Source of the DNA: Paenarthrobacter sp. GOM3
GTDB taxonomy: Bacteria > Actinomycetota > Actinomycetes > Actinomycetales > Micrococcaceae
Assembly: GCF_018215265.2 (NCBI RefSeq)
Contig: NZ_CP136562.1
Location: forward strand, 558,001 to 622,000
Direction of reading: 5' to 3'
DNA length: 64,000 bases
Numbering within the stretch: position 1 is the first letter of the stretch; every line of letters begins with the position of its first letter. The notes beneath the pieces were generated by a model, which saw only the letters and a program-made list of their open reading frames with translations, did no database searches and was not told the origin of the DNA. Shown one piece after another: positions 25,234-34,125 of the stretch. A program made the position numbers and the translations under genes.

Positions 25234-25942
25234 TTGCCTGCCCGGCGAGGACATCGAGGACCGGGCGCTCGAGGCGGACCGGGTTTCCGGCGTCGTCGAA
25301 GCGCGCTCCCGCTCCCAGTTGGATGAAGCGCACCGTTTGTTCCGTGTGCGCCTCTTGCGCGGCTGGAAGCTCGACGTCGGGGGCTGGGGCAGGCGCGGGG
25401 GTGTCGCCGTCGGGCGGTCGGTTGCGTCGTGCGGCGCTGGCCGAAAGCGTTCCGTGGATGAGCCGCGCCAGCTGTGCGACGTCGATGTCCGGGAGATAGC
25501 CCTGTTGGACGCCATCGCGGAGGATGTCCTGGAGAAGGACGTTGAGGTCGCCCACGTGGTCTGCGAGCTTGGCAAAGGAGCCGGGCGAAAGCACAGCGGC
25601 CATGGCAGGCCCAGGCGGCAGGTGGCGGCGGCTGAGGTCCTCCACTTGCGCCCGGACGTACAGGGCGAGCCGGTCCACGGGGTTTTCCAGTGCGGCCAGT
25701 GAATCCCTCAAATCCACAATGAAGCGTTCGGTCTCGTCCAGGGCGTACGCGATGAGCAGTTGCTCCATGTCCGCGTAATAGTTGTAGACGGCGGTCCGGC
25801 CTACACCGGCATGCCTGGCGACGTCCGTCATGGTGAGCCCCGGAAGTCCGTGGGTGAAGAGCAGTTCGCCGAAGGCCGTCAGAATCCTACGTTGGGTCTC
25901 GGCGCGTTGGGCAGCGTTCGTGGCGGCCGTGATCCTAGGCAT
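25211..25942 (-). CDS. TetR-family transcriptional regulator
   Basis: 243 residues with an N-terminal TetR HTH: QRRILTAFGELLF, then GLPGLTMTDVARHAGVGRTAVYNYY (about residues 34-58). The C-terminal domain ends in a Pro/Ala-rich tail. The start at 25942 sits 47 bp from a perfect 10-bp inverted repeat. No adjacent transporter is divergent from it, so its target is unclear; autoregulation or control of the LacI gene next door is possible. Confidence 0.85.
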   Translation of the reverse strand: MPRITAATNAAQRAETQRRILTAFGELLFTHGLPGLTMTDVARHAGVGRTAVYNYYADMEQLLIAYALDETERFIVDLRDSLAALENPVDRLALYVRAQVEDLSRRHLPPGPAMAAVLSPGSFAKLADHVGDLNVLLQDILRDGVQQGYLPDIDVAQLARLIHGTLSASAARRNRPPDGDTPAPAPAPDVELPAAQEAHTEQTVRFIQLGAGARFDDAGNPVRLERPVLDVLAGQATTALPAG

Positions 25943-25988
25943 ACAGACACTTTACAGCGATCTGTCACTAAGTAGTTCGGGTTTCTCT

Positions 25989-26031
25989 ACACCTCATGCT
26001 TTTTAGGGGGCTTACTAAGGCCATGAGGTGT
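25989..26031. promoter_or_regulatory. 10-bp inverted repeat between the TetR and LacI genes
   Basis: ACACCTCATG (25989-25998) and CATGAGGTGT (26022-26031) are perfect inverted copies separated by 23 bp; the right arm runs into TATAAAAACT, a likely -10 region. This could bind the divergent TetR protein or form a looped site for the LacI protein. Confidence 0.5.
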
Positions 26032-26085
26032 ATAAAAACTCGCGTAATATCGGGGGAACCGGACACTAATCTTCTAGGGGGACTG

Positions 26086-27087
26086 TTGCGGGCAACGGTC
26101 AAGGACGTAGCGCGCCGAGCAGGGGTTTCACCCAAGACGGTGTCGAACGTGATGAATGGAATCGTTCCAGTCAGTGCTCCCACCCGGCTCAGGGTTGAGC
26201 AGGCCATGGCGGAACTCGACTATGTCCCCAACCTCTCCGCGCGGGGCCTCCGCAACGGCCGCTCGGGTGTCATCGGGCTGGCGTTGCCCGATCTGGCCAC
26301 TCCGTTCTCGGCGGAGATTTCCCAGAGCATCGTGGAAGTCGCCCACGAGCAAGGCTGGAGTGTGCAGATCGAGGAAACCGGCTCTGATCCCCACCGTGAG
26401 CAGGAATTGATGACTCGTGCGCGGGCCAACCTCATTGACGGGCTGATCCTCAATCCTGTGGTGCTCAAGGAGAGCGCAGTGCAGGTGGGTGTGGCGCTGC
26501 CTCCGGTAGTCCTCCTGGGCGAAGTCACGCAGCAGTTGGCCGATCGCGTCTTTGTGGACAGCTTTGCGGCGGCGCGGGACATGACCCTCGCTTTGGCCAG
26601 GCCCGGGCGCAGGCGTATCGCCGCCTTGGGAGTCAACCGTGGGAGGCAGTCCGCCACGGCGCTCCAGCGGGCTGGTGGGTACGAGGCTGCACTCCAGGCG
26701 CTGGGAATCGCCAAGGATGAGTCGTTGCTGATCTCGTGCGATAGTTGGACGCCTGCTTCGGCCGCCGAAGCGCTGGGGGAGTATCTGGACGCGCACCCAT
26801 TGCCTGAGGCGCTGTTCTGCTTCACGGATTCCATGGCCATCGGCGCGCTGAACACCCTGTGGAAGAGGGGAGTGCGCGTTCCCGAGGACATCGCGGTCGC
26901 CGGCTTCGACGACGTCATTGATGGGCGGTTTGCGGTGCCGTCCCTGACCACCGTGTCCTTCGACAAACGTGCCATTGCCACCGAGGCCCTGCGCCTGCTG
27001 ACCGAACGCATGTCTGACCGGTGCCATGCGCAGCAGCTCGTTGAAATCGAGTACCGCATTGTGGAGCGGGACAGCAGCAGGGGCTGA
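26086..27087 (+). CDS. LacI-family regulator of the arabinan locus
   Basis: The likely start is TTG 26086, preceded by AGGGGG, giving 333 residues; the open frame to 25996 includes non-conserved sequence across the inverted repeat. The HTH is TVKDVARRAGVSPKTVSNVMNG, with the hinge helix following in TRLRVEQAMAELDYVPNLSARGL. The rest is a periplasmic-binding-like sugar sensor (GVIGLALPDLATPFSAEI; VAGFDDVIDGRFAVPSLTTV). Its position directly upstream of a sugar ABC transporter and GH51 arabinofuranosidase suggests it represses them until arabinose or an arabino-oligosaccharide is present. Confidence 0.88.
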   Translation: MRATVKDVARRAGVSPKTVSNVMNGIVPVSAPTRLRVEQAMAELDYVPNLSARGLRNGRSGVIGLALPDLATPFSAEISQSIVEVAHEQGWSVQIEETGSDPHREQELMTRARANLIDGLILNPVVLKESAVQVGVALPPVVLLGEVTQQLADRVFVDSFAAARDMTLALARPGRRRIAALGVNRGRQSATALQRAGGYEAALQALGIAKDESLLISCDSWTPASAAEALGEYLDAHPLPEALFCFTDSMAIGALNTLWKRGVRVPEDIAVAGFDDVIDGRFAVPSLTTVSFDKRAIATEALRLLTERMSDRCHAQQLVEIEYRIVERDSSRG

Positions 27088-27104
27088 AACGAGAGCAGTC
27101 CCCT

Positions 27105-27157
27105 AAATTGTGTGCGCTAACAATTTTCTCTTGCCCTCCCTATTACATCGATGTAAT
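27105..27157 (+). promoter_or_regulatory. Operators upstream of the arabinan ABC operon
   Basis: Two dyads precede the binding-protein gene: AAATTGT-GTGCGCTA-ACAATTT (27105-27126) and the perfect palindrome ATTACATCGATGTAAT (27142-27157), whose central CG is the hallmark of LacI-type operators. Both lie 115-170 bp before the start codon, in the promoter zone. Binding by the adjacent LacI protein is inferred. Confidence 0.6.
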
Positions 27158-27272
27158 GTGAGACCTGCGTCACCCCCGGGCCAACCTTTACCCGAGTGTG
27201 GGGACGCGCCGGAGCCGGATTTTGCGCAGCGAAGCAATGACCTTTCAGCGGACCCATCCAAAGGAGTGACGG

Positions 27273-28607
27273 GTGAAGCAGTTTGAATCTTTGACCGGGA
27301 AACAGTTGTCCCGGAGACAGTTATTGACAGGATCAGCCCTCCTTGGCGGAGGCCTCCTGGCCACCGGCCTCACGGGCTGTGGCGGAGCGGCCCAGGCCGC
27401 GGCAGTGCAGGACATCGATTTCTGGCACCTCTTGTCCGGCGGTGATGGCATCAAGATGCAGGCCATGATCAACAGCGCCAACCAAGCCAACCCCGGTTTC
27501 AAAGTCCACCCCACGGTGCTGGCTTGGGGGCCTCCGTACTACACCAAACTGGCCATGGCCTCGGCAGGAGGGCGGCCTCCCGAGGTTGCCATCATGCACG
27601 CCAGCAGGGTCCCGGGTTATGCACCGGGCGGCCTCATTGATCCTTGGGACCTGGACCTCCTCGCCGAGAACGGCGTGACGGCCTCTGATTTTGCCCCCAG
27701 GATCTGGGAGAAAAGCCAGTACAACGGCAAGGTCTTCTCCATCGCACTGGACTCCCACCCTTTCATCATGTTCTACAACACGGATGTCGCCCGCAAAGCA
27801 GGCGTCCTGGGGAGCAACGGCCAGCTCCAGGAGGTGCACTCGCCGGAGGAATTCAAAGCCATGGCCTTGGAAATGCAGAAGGTCACCAAGGCCCACGGCT
27901 TGTCCTTCGGATACTTGGGCAGTGGTTCGCAGATGTGGCGCCTGTTCTACACCCTCTACAAGCAGCACGGCGTGGACATGGTGCTGACGCCGGGCCAGCC
28001 CATGAAGGTGGACCGGGACGCGGCCATCGAATCCCTGGAGTTCATGGCATCGCTCTTCGATGACACCATCGCTGCCCAGGCCGGGGACATCAGTACCGGC
28101 ATTGCCGAGTTCGCACGCGGCGGCTCGGGAATGCTGTTCAGCGGCGTCTGGGAGCTGCCCACCATGAAGAAGGCCGGCATACCGGTCGATGCGGCCACCA
28201 TCCCTACGCTGTACGGAACTCCGGCGTCGTACGCGGACTCCCACTCTTTCGTTCTCCCTCGCCAACTCTCCGTGAACGAGGACAACCGCCGGGATGTCTA
28301 CAAGTTCGTCACGGACGTCCTCAAAGGATCACTGTCCTGGGCGGAGGCCGGACACATTCCCGGCTATCAGCCCGTGGTGCAATCAACGGCCTACCGGGAA
28401 CTCACCCCGCAGATCCATTACGCCAACGCGGCGGACATCATCGACTACGATCCCGAAGCCTGGTTCAGCGGCTCCGGCTCGGACTGGCAGACCTACTTCG
28501 CGGAGAACGTGCAGAACGTACTCCTTGGAAGGGACAAGGCATCCGTAGGTTGGGACGCCTTCGAGCAGCGCACCAACACCCTCCTCTCCCGTCCCAACCC
28601 CGTCTAG
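27273..28607 (+). CDS. Sugar ABC transporter substrate-binding lipoprotein
   Basis: 444 residues, family 1 extracellular solute-binding protein. The N-terminus carries a twin-arginine motif (SRRQLLTG) and a lipobox (LTGC, Cys at about 36), so the protein is probably Tat-exported and lipid-anchored. Mature domain features include VQDIDFWHLLSGGDG and the later GGSGMLFSGVWELPTMKKAG. It captures the sugar for the two permeases downstream (36 bp to the next gene). The ATPase is not encoded here; a shared MsiK-type ATPase elsewhere is expected. Context suggests arabino-oligosaccharides. Confidence 0.9.
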   Translation: MKQFESLTGKQLSRRQLLTGSALLGGGLLATGLTGCGGAAQAAAVQDIDFWHLLSGGDGIKMQAMINSANQANPGFKVHPTVLAWGPPYYTKLAMASAGGRPPEVAIMHASRVPGYAPGGLIDPWDLDLLAENGVTASDFAPRIWEKSQYNGKVFSIALDSHPFIMFYNTDVARKAGVLGSNGQLQEVHSPEEFKAMALEMQKVTKAHGLSFGYLGSGSQMWRLFYTLYKQHGVDMVLTPGQPMKVDRDAAIESLEFMASLFDDTIAAQAGDISTGIAEFARGGSGMLFSGVWELPTMKKAGIPVDAATIPTLYGTPASYADSHSFVLPRQLSVNEDNRRDVYKFVTDVLKGSLSWAEAGHIPGYQPVVQSTAYRELTPQIHYANAADIIDYDPEAWFSGSGSDWQTYFAENVQNVLLGRDKASVGWDAFEQRTNTLLSRPNPV

Positions 28608-28643
28608 CCGGGCCCAGCACACCGAGCGACAAAGGAGTCCTTT

Positions 28644-29564
28644 ATGAGTACCTCTACGCTGTCCCGGCCGAAGCCGGAGAATCTCCGCAAGTCACTGAGC
28701 CGCACCAACAACAACCTGAGCGGCTGGGCCTTCGCCACGCCATTCCTGGTGTTCTTCCTCATTTTCCTTGTCTGGCCCATCCTTCACGGCTTCTATATGA
28801 GCCTGACGGGCCAGTCCCTTACCGGCGCCAATGACGGCCTGATCGGCTTCGCCAACTATGCCGAGGCCCTGGCCGACGCGGACATGTGGCATTCCTTGGG
28901 CAACACCCTGTACTTCACGGTGATCAGCACTGTCCCACTGGTGCTTGTGGCCCTGGTGATGGCAGCGTTGCTGAACGTCGGACTGCCGGCGCAATGGCTG
29001 TGGCGCCTCTCCTACTTTGCGCCGTACCTCTTGGCATCAACTGTGGTCTCCCTGTTCTTCACCTGGATGTACAACCCGCAGCTCGGCTTGATCAACGAGT
29101 TCCTCACGGGCATCGGGCTCCCGCGCGTTGCCTGGCTCAATGACCCCAACGTGGCCATGTGGGCAATCGTCATTGCCACGCTCTGGTGGACCGTGGGCTT
29201 CAACTTCCTGCTCTACCTGGCCGCGATGCAGAACATTCCGGCCCAGCACTACGAGGCAGCCTCGCTGGACGGTGCCGGAGCCTGGCGCCAGTTCTTCTCC
29301 ATCACCCTGCCGCAACTGACCCCCACCACGGTGATGATCGTGCTGCTCCAGATCCTGGCGTCGCTGAAGATCTTCGACCAGGTGTACCAGATGACTGCCG
29401 GCGGTCCCGCCGGATCAACCCGGCCCGTGGTGCAGTACATCTTCGAAACCGGCTTCACCGGCTACCGGCTGGGTTACTCCGCAGCCATCTCCTACATCTT
29501 CTTCGGACTGATCGTGGTTGTTTCGGTCATGCAGTTCGTCATCACCCGCCGCAGGAGTGCATAA
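28644..29564 (+). CDS. Sugar ABC transporter permease (MalF type)
   Basis: 306 residues, about six membrane helices, with the EAA loop seen as YEAASLDGAGAWRQFFSITLPQLTP that contacts the ATPase. A good AAAGGAGT Shine-Dalgarno precedes the ATG. It belongs to the binding-protein-dependent transport inner membrane family and partners the next permease, only 2 bp downstream, as the heterodimeric channel. Confidence 0.92.
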   Translation: MSTSTLSRPKPENLRKSLSRTNNNLSGWAFATPFLVFFLIFLVWPILHGFYMSLTGQSLTGANDGLIGFANYAEALADADMWHSLGNTLYFTVISTVPLVLVALVMAALLNVGLPAQWLWRLSYFAPYLLASTVVSLFFTWMYNPQLGLINEFLTGIGLPRVAWLNDPNVAMWAIVIATLWWTVGFNFLLYLAAMQNIPAQHYEAASLDGAGAWRQFFSITLPQLTPTTVMIVLLQILASLKIFDQVYQMTAGGPAGSTRPVVQYIFETGFTGYRLGYSAAISYIFFGLIVVVSVMQFVITRRRSA

Positions 29565-29566
29565 CC

Positions 29567-30469
29567 ATGGCCACAGCAACGATCACCCGTCCCGCACCAC
29601 AAACCACCCCCGCCAAGAAACCCAGGATCCGCCAGCCCCGCAAGAAAATGACGGTCGGCCGGATCGCAGCCATCGTCGTCGCAGGCTTCCTCGCGGTGCT
29701 GTGGCTGATCCCCTTCGCCTGGGCCACGGCCACCGCCTTCAAGACCGAGACGGATGCCGCGGCTCCGGACGTGACGTGGCTGCCGCCGTCGGGCTTCACG
29801 CCTGACGCGTTCGTCAAGGTGTTCCAGGACGGCAACATCCCGCTCTGGACGTGGAACTCGCTCTACACCTCCGCGGCCATCACGGCCATCACGCTGGTGA
29901 TCTCGGCACTGGTGGCGTACGCACTCTCAAGGATCGACTTCAAGGGCAAGAAGGTGCTGATGACGGTGATCATCGCGTCCATCATCATCCCGCCGCCCGT
30001 GCTGATCATCCCGCTGTTCTACCAAATGCTGGCGCTGAACCTGATCGATACCTCGTGGGCCATCATCCTGCCGCAGGTCATCCACCCGGCCATGGTGTTC
30101 GTGCTCAAGAAGTTCTTCGACCAGATCCCGCGCGAACTGGAGGAAGCGGCCGTGATGGACGGTGCCAGCCGCTTGCGCATCTTCACCCAGATCATCCTGC
30201 CGCTGTCCCGGCCCATCCTGGCCGCCGTCGCGATCTTCGTGTTCATCGGCGCGTGGAACAACTTCCTGTGGCCGTTCATCGCCACCAACGACGGCGGACT
30301 GCTGACCCTCCCGGTTGGCCTGCAGACCATCAAGAGCGCCTACGGCATCCAGTACGCGCAGAACATGGCCTCCGCGCTGCTTGCGGCGCTGCCACTGATC
30401 CTTGTCTTCCTGTTCTTCCAACGCCAGATCATCAAGGGCGTCGCGACGACGGGACTCGCCGGTACGTAA
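29567..30469 (+). CDS. Sugar ABC transporter permease (MalG type)
   Basis: ATG 29567 gives 300 residues; the frame is open further upstream inside the previous gene, but the ATG lies 2 bp after that gene's stop and begins a normal basic N-terminus before the first helix (RIAAIVVAGFLAVLWLIPFAW). EAA loop: LEEAAVMDGASRLRIFTQIILPL. Carbohydrate uptake transporter family 1. It forms the import channel with its upstream partner. Confidence 0.92.
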   Translation: MATATITRPAPQTTPAKKPRIRQPRKKMTVGRIAAIVVAGFLAVLWLIPFAWATATAFKTETDAAAPDVTWLPPSGFTPDAFVKVFQDGNIPLWTWNSLYTSAAITAITLVISALVAYALSRIDFKGKKVLMTVIIASIIIPPPVLIIPLFYQMLALNLIDTSWAIILPQVIHPAMVFVLKKFFDQIPRELEEAAVMDGASRLRIFTQIILPLSRPILAAVAIFVFIGAWNNFLWPFIATNDGGLLTLPVGLQTIKSAYGIQYAQNMASALLAALPLILVFLFFQRQIIKGVATTGLAGT

Positions 30470-30520
30470 TCGGCGCCTTTTCGACCCAACACCAGACCTG
30501 AAACACAACCAAGGAGATAC

Positions 30521-32059
30521 ATGTCCCGCGCACGCATCACCCTCGACCGCGACTTCACCATCGGCGAAGTTCCCCGCCGACTGTTCGGCTCCTTTGTGGA
30601 GCACATGGGCCGCTGTGTCTACACCGGCATCTACGAGCCAGGCCACCCGGAGGCCGACGAGAACGGCTTCCGCCAGGACGTCCTGAAGCTCGTCAAAGAA
30701 CTCGGAGCCACTGTCATCCGGTACCCGGGCGGCAACTTCGTCTCGGGCTACAACTGGGAAGACGGGATCGGGCCCCGCGAAGACAGGCCGCGCCGCCTGG
30801 ACGGAGCCTGGCACACCGTGGAAACCAACGCTTTCGGCCTGCACGAGTTCGTGGACTGGTCCAAGCAGGCCGGCACCGAAATCATGGAAGCCATCAACCT
30901 GGGCACCAGGGGAGTGGATGCAGCCCGCGAAATCGTGGAATACGCCAACCACCCCGGCGGCACCTACTTGTCTGACTTGAGGGCCAAGAACGGCCATAAG
31001 GACCCGTTCAACATCAAGCTCTGGTGCCTCGGCAACGAGCTGGACGGTCCGTGGCAGATCGGCCACAAAACCGCCGACGAATACGGCCGCTTGGCGCAGG
31101 AAGCGGCCAAGGCCATGCGCTTCGTGGACCCCTCGCTTGAGTTGGTCGCCTGCGGCAGTTCCAGCTCCAGCATGCCGACCTTTGGAGCCTGGGAGCAGAC
31201 CGTTCTCACCCACACCTACGACGAGGTGGACTACGTGTCCCTCCACGCCTACTACCAGGAGCACGAAGGCGATGTCGGCAGCTTCCTGGCCTCCGCCGTC
31301 GACACCGACTACTTCATCGAGTCAGTGATCGCCACCGCGGATGCGGTGCGGGCCAAGGGTAAGCACAAGAAGCACATCAACCTGTCCTTCGACGAGTGGA
31401 ACGTTTGGTACCAGCGTGGCCTGGACACCGAGGACCAGCCGCACAACGTGGCCAAGGCTGGTTGGCGGGAGCACCCCCGCGTCATCGAGGACAAGTACAA
31501 CGTCACCGACGCCGTAGTGGTTGGGACGCTGCTCAACTCGCTGCTGCGCCACGGCGACCGCGTGAAGATCGCCAACCAGGCCCAGCTGGTCAACGTGATC
31601 GCGCCGATCCTGTCCGAGGAGAATGGCCCGGCCTGGAAGCAGACCATCTTCCACCCGTTCGCGCGGATGGCCGAGCTCGCCAAGGGCCAGATCCTGCGGC
31701 TCTCCATCGACTCGGACAAGTACTCGAACGATCGCTTCGGTGACACGGACCTGGTGGATGTCAGCGGCACCTGGAACGAGGAAACGGGACGCGTGGCACT
31801 CTTCTTCGCGAACCGTGGCCTGGAAGAAGCGGCCGACGTCGAGGTGGCCCTTCGCGGCTTCGACGCCCGCCAGGTCCTTCGCGCCGAGGTGCTGGAGATT
31901 CCCGACGGCGGCGACCGCTTCACCATCAACAGCCAGGACCAGCCGGGCCGCGTGGGCTTGAAGGCACTGGATGGTGTGAAGGCGACTGGTTCCGAGCTGC
32001 GCCTGACGCTGCCCGCGTTGTCCTGGGCCGTCGTCGAGCTTGATGTGGTGAAAGCCTAG
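30521..32059 (+). CDS. abfA: Alpha-L-arabinofuranosidase, GH51
   Basis: 512 residues, standard GH51 size, no signal peptide, so it acts in the cytoplasm on imported arabino-oligosaccharides. The N-terminus RRLFGSFVEHMGRCVYTGIYEPGH and the PGGNFVSGYNWEDGIGP block are GH51 signatures. The acid/base Glu is in WCLGNELDGPW and the nucleophile Glu in FDEWNVWY. It removes terminal non-reducing arabinofuranose residues. It is the last gene of the LacI-ABC operon, with an AAGGAGATAC Shine-Dalgarno, and is followed by a long inverted repeat. Confidence 0.95.
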   Translation: MSRARITLDRDFTIGEVPRRLFGSFVEHMGRCVYTGIYEPGHPEADENGFRQDVLKLVKELGATVIRYPGGNFVSGYNWEDGIGPREDRPRRLDGAWHTVETNAFGLHEFVDWSKQAGTEIMEAINLGTRGVDAAREIVEYANHPGGTYLSDLRAKNGHKDPFNIKLWCLGNELDGPWQIGHKTADEYGRLAQEAAKAMRFVDPSLELVACGSSSSSMPTFGAWEQTVLTHTYDEVDYVSLHAYYQEHEGDVGSFLASAVDTDYFIESVIATADAVRAKGKHKKHINLSFDEWNVWYQRGLDTEDQPHNVAKAGWREHPRVIEDKYNVTDAVVVGTLLNSLLRHGDRVKIANQAQLVNVIAPILSEENGPAWKQTIFHPFARMAELAKGQILRLSIDSDKYSNDRFGDTDLVDVSGTWNEETGRVALFFANRGLEEAADVEVALRGFDARQVLRAEVLEIPDGGDRFTINSQDQPGRVGLKALDGVKATGSELRLTLPALSWAVVELDVVKA

Positions 32060-32074
32060 CCGCCCCCTACAAGC

Positions 32075-32135
32075 AACGCGGGGTCACTTACGGCCCATCC
32101 GGAAGGGATTTATGGGCCGTAAGTGACCCCGCGTT
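32075..32135. terminator. Perfect 24-bp inverted repeat, bidirectional terminator or REP-like element
   Basis: The arm 32075-32098 (beginning AACGCGGGGTCACTTACG) is repeated as its exact complement at 32112-32135, with a 13-base loop and TTTGTCTT after the right arm. It lies between convergent abfA and the DsbA-like gene, so it can terminate both. A 24-bp perfect stem is longer than needed for termination and resembles a dispersed palindromic element. Confidence 0.8.
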
Positions 32136-32139
32136 TGTC

Positions 32140-32841
32140 TTAGTTGGTGCTGCAGCCGTCCGGGCCGCAGGCCTCGGCGTCGGAGGCGCCCACTGGGATA
32201 AGGGGGTTGGCTTCCTGCCACGCCTGGTTCAGGGCCTGGCTGAAAAGTTCGGCGGGCTGCGCGCCGGAAATGCCGTACTTGCGGTCGATCACGAAGAACG
32301 GGACGCCGGAAACTCCGATGGCGCGGGCTTCGTTGATGTCCTCGTTGACCTCGTCGGTGTACTTGTTGGACGTGAACAGCTCGGCGACTTCATCGGCCGG
32401 CAGTTCGAGGTGGGCGCCGAGCTCCGTGAGGTATTCCTTGCTGCCGATGTCCTTGCCGTGCTCAAAGTGGTCGCTCAGCAGTTGCTCCTTGGCGGCGTCC
32501 TGCCTGCCGTGGGCAGCGGCGAGGTGGATGAGCCGGTGCGCCGTGAAGCTGTTGGCCACCACCACCTTGTCGAAGTGGTAGTCCAAGCCTTCGCCCTTGG
32601 CAGTCTCCGTGACGTGGCCGAACATCTGCTTGACCTGCTCCGGTGCCATGCCCTTGCGCTTGCTCAAGTAGTCCAGTTCGGTGCCGTCATAGTGCTCAGG
32701 AACGGACGGATCCAGCTGATAGCTCTTCCACTCGATGTCCACAGATTCACGGTGCGGGAACTGCGCCAGGGCGGTCTCGAAACGGCGCTTGCCGATGTAG
32801 CACCACGGACACGCGACGTCTGACCAGATCTCAATCTTCAT
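32140..32841 (-). CDS. DsbA-family oxidoreductase (FrnE-like)
   Basis: ATG 32841 gives 233 residues beginning with the thioredoxin strand KIEIWSDVACPWCYIGKRRF, whose CPWC is the redox motif. The helical insertion and the cis-Pro region SGVPFFVIDRKYGISGAQ are typical of the FrnE/2-hydroxychromene-2-carboxylate isomerase-like branch. The longer frame upstream has no support. There is no signal peptide, so it is a cytoplasmic disulfide oxidoreductase or isomerase. The C-terminus has two extra cysteines (AEACGPDGCSTN). Confidence 0.9.
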   Translation of the reverse strand: MKIEIWSDVACPWCYIGKRRFETALAQFPHRESVDIEWKSYQLDPSVPEHYDGTELDYLSKRKGMAPEQVKQMFGHVTETAKGEGLDYHFDKVVVANSFTAHRLIHLAAAHGRQDAAKEQLLSDHFEHGKDIGSKEYLTELGAHLELPADEVAELFTSNKYTDEVNEDINEARAIGVSGVPFFVIDRKYGISGAQPAELFSQALNQAWQEANPLIPVGASDAEACGPDGCSTN

Positions 32842-32976
32842 GATGGCTGCAACGCAACGGCGAGGGATGGCATTCCGGGAGCGTGCTGTTAGTTTCCTCA
32901 CTCACGCCAAGAGTGTTGCCGGGCGGCCCTTCCAAGAATATGTTTAGAAGGAGGTTGTGCAGCCAGCCTTATTCAC

Positions 32977-32986
32977 GGGGGGGGGG
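32977..32986 (+). repeat. G10 homopolymer upstream of the glycosyltransferase
   Basis: Ten consecutive G lie 23 bp before the GTG start of the glycosyltransferase gene. Such tracts are prone to slipped-strand length change and could alter promoter or leader spacing. Confidence 0.8.
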
Positions 32987-33009
32987 TTGCGTTTACACGG
33001 AGAGACCTC

Positions 33010-34092
33010 GTGCGAATCGGACTCATTGTTGGACCTTGGTTTACCGTCCCGCCCGAAAAGTACGGCGGAACCGAACGCGTCGTTGACGCCTTGGCGTGCG
33101 CACTCACGGATGCCGGCCACGATGTCCTGCTGGCAACAGCGTCGGACAGTACGTGCCCTGTGCCCCAGCTTCCGGGATTTGGTCCCAGCGAACCTGAGGA
33201 CGTGGGCCTCAGCCTGAGCGAACTGGCCCATGTCATCAAGGCTTACAAGGGGCTGCGGGGCGTGGATATCATCCACGACCACACCCTTGCCGGCCCGCTC
33301 TACGCCCATCGGCCACCGAATATCCCCGTGGTCACCACCATCCACGGCCAACTGACCCCACGGTCCGCCGGACTTTACCGGGACATGGCCCGGGACACCG
33401 GCATCATCGCGATTTCCCACGACCAATGCAGCCGCGTCAAGGACCTCCAGGTTTCCGCCGTGATCCACCACGGGATCGACCTCTCCGCAGTGAGCGTCGG
33501 CAGTGGCTCCGGTGGTTATGCCTGCTTTGTCGGACGGATGTGCCCGGACAAGGGACTCATGGAAGCGTTAACCATCGCCCGGGAAGCCGGGGTGCCGCTC
33601 CGCATTGCGGCGAAGATGCAGGCTGCCGACGAGCAGGAGTATTTCCGTGATGTGGTGCAGCCCGCACTGGGCCCTGACGAAGAGTTCCTGGGCGAACTGT
33701 CCGACCCCGAAAAATACGAACTCATGGGCGACGCGACCGCGCTCCTGAACCCCATCCAGTGGGCAGAACCCTTCGGCCTGGTGATGATTGAATCGCTTGC
33801 CACCGGGACACCCGTACTGGCCACCCCCATGGGTGCGGCGCCGGAAATCGTGAGCCACGGCGTCACCGGCTACGTGGCGCCGGCAGATGAGCTGGCCGGA
33901 TTCATGGGATCGGTTGCGTCCCTGAGCCGCGCAGCCTGCCGCCAAAAAGTCGAGGAGTCCTTCAGCGCGGCAAGGATGGCCGCGGACCATCTGGAACTCT
34001 ACGCCAGGGTGATCGAACAATTCGGGGAGCCAGGGCTTCCCGTCGGCGGGAACTTGCAAGAGAATCAGAGGCAAGCTCCCATCAACCTGTGA
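33010..34092 (+). CDS. Glycosyltransferase, GT4-like
   Basis: 360 residues from GTG 33010 (ACGGAGAGACC upstream). It has the GT-B layout: an N-terminal acceptor domain with PPEKYGGTERVVDALACAL, and a C-terminal nucleotide-sugar domain with CFVGRMCPDKGLMEAL and the GT4 signature PFGLVMIESLATGTPVLATPMGAAPEIV. It is probably a cytoplasmic retaining glycosyltransferase using a nucleotide-sugar donor. It sits 33 bp upstream of a debranching-type glucosidase, and the pair recurs in actinobacteria, suggesting a shared glycan; the substrate is not defined. Confidence 0.88.
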   Translation: MRIGLIVGPWFTVPPEKYGGTERVVDALACALTDAGHDVLLATASDSTCPVPQLPGFGPSEPEDVGLSLSELAHVIKAYKGLRGVDIIHDHTLAGPLYAHRPPNIPVVTTIHGQLTPRSAGLYRDMARDTGIIAISHDQCSRVKDLQVSAVIHHGIDLSAVSVGSGSGGYACFVGRMCPDKGLMEALTIAREAGVPLRIAAKMQAADEQEYFRDVVQPALGPDEEFLGELSDPEKYELMGDATALLNPIQWAEPFGLVMIESLATGTPVLATPMGAAPEIVSHGVTGYVAPADELAGFMGSVASLSRAACRQKVEESFSAARMAADHLELYARVIEQFGEPGLPVGGNLQENQRQAPINL

Positions 34093-34125
34093 TCGACAGC
34101 CAGGACGTTTGCGGAAGAAGGACGT

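Noticed and set aside
29927..31264. 445-codon minus-strand ORF across permease and abfA genes
   Set aside because: Spans two well-supported plus-strand genes and the gap between them; composition typical of a reverse-frame artefact in GC-rich DNA.
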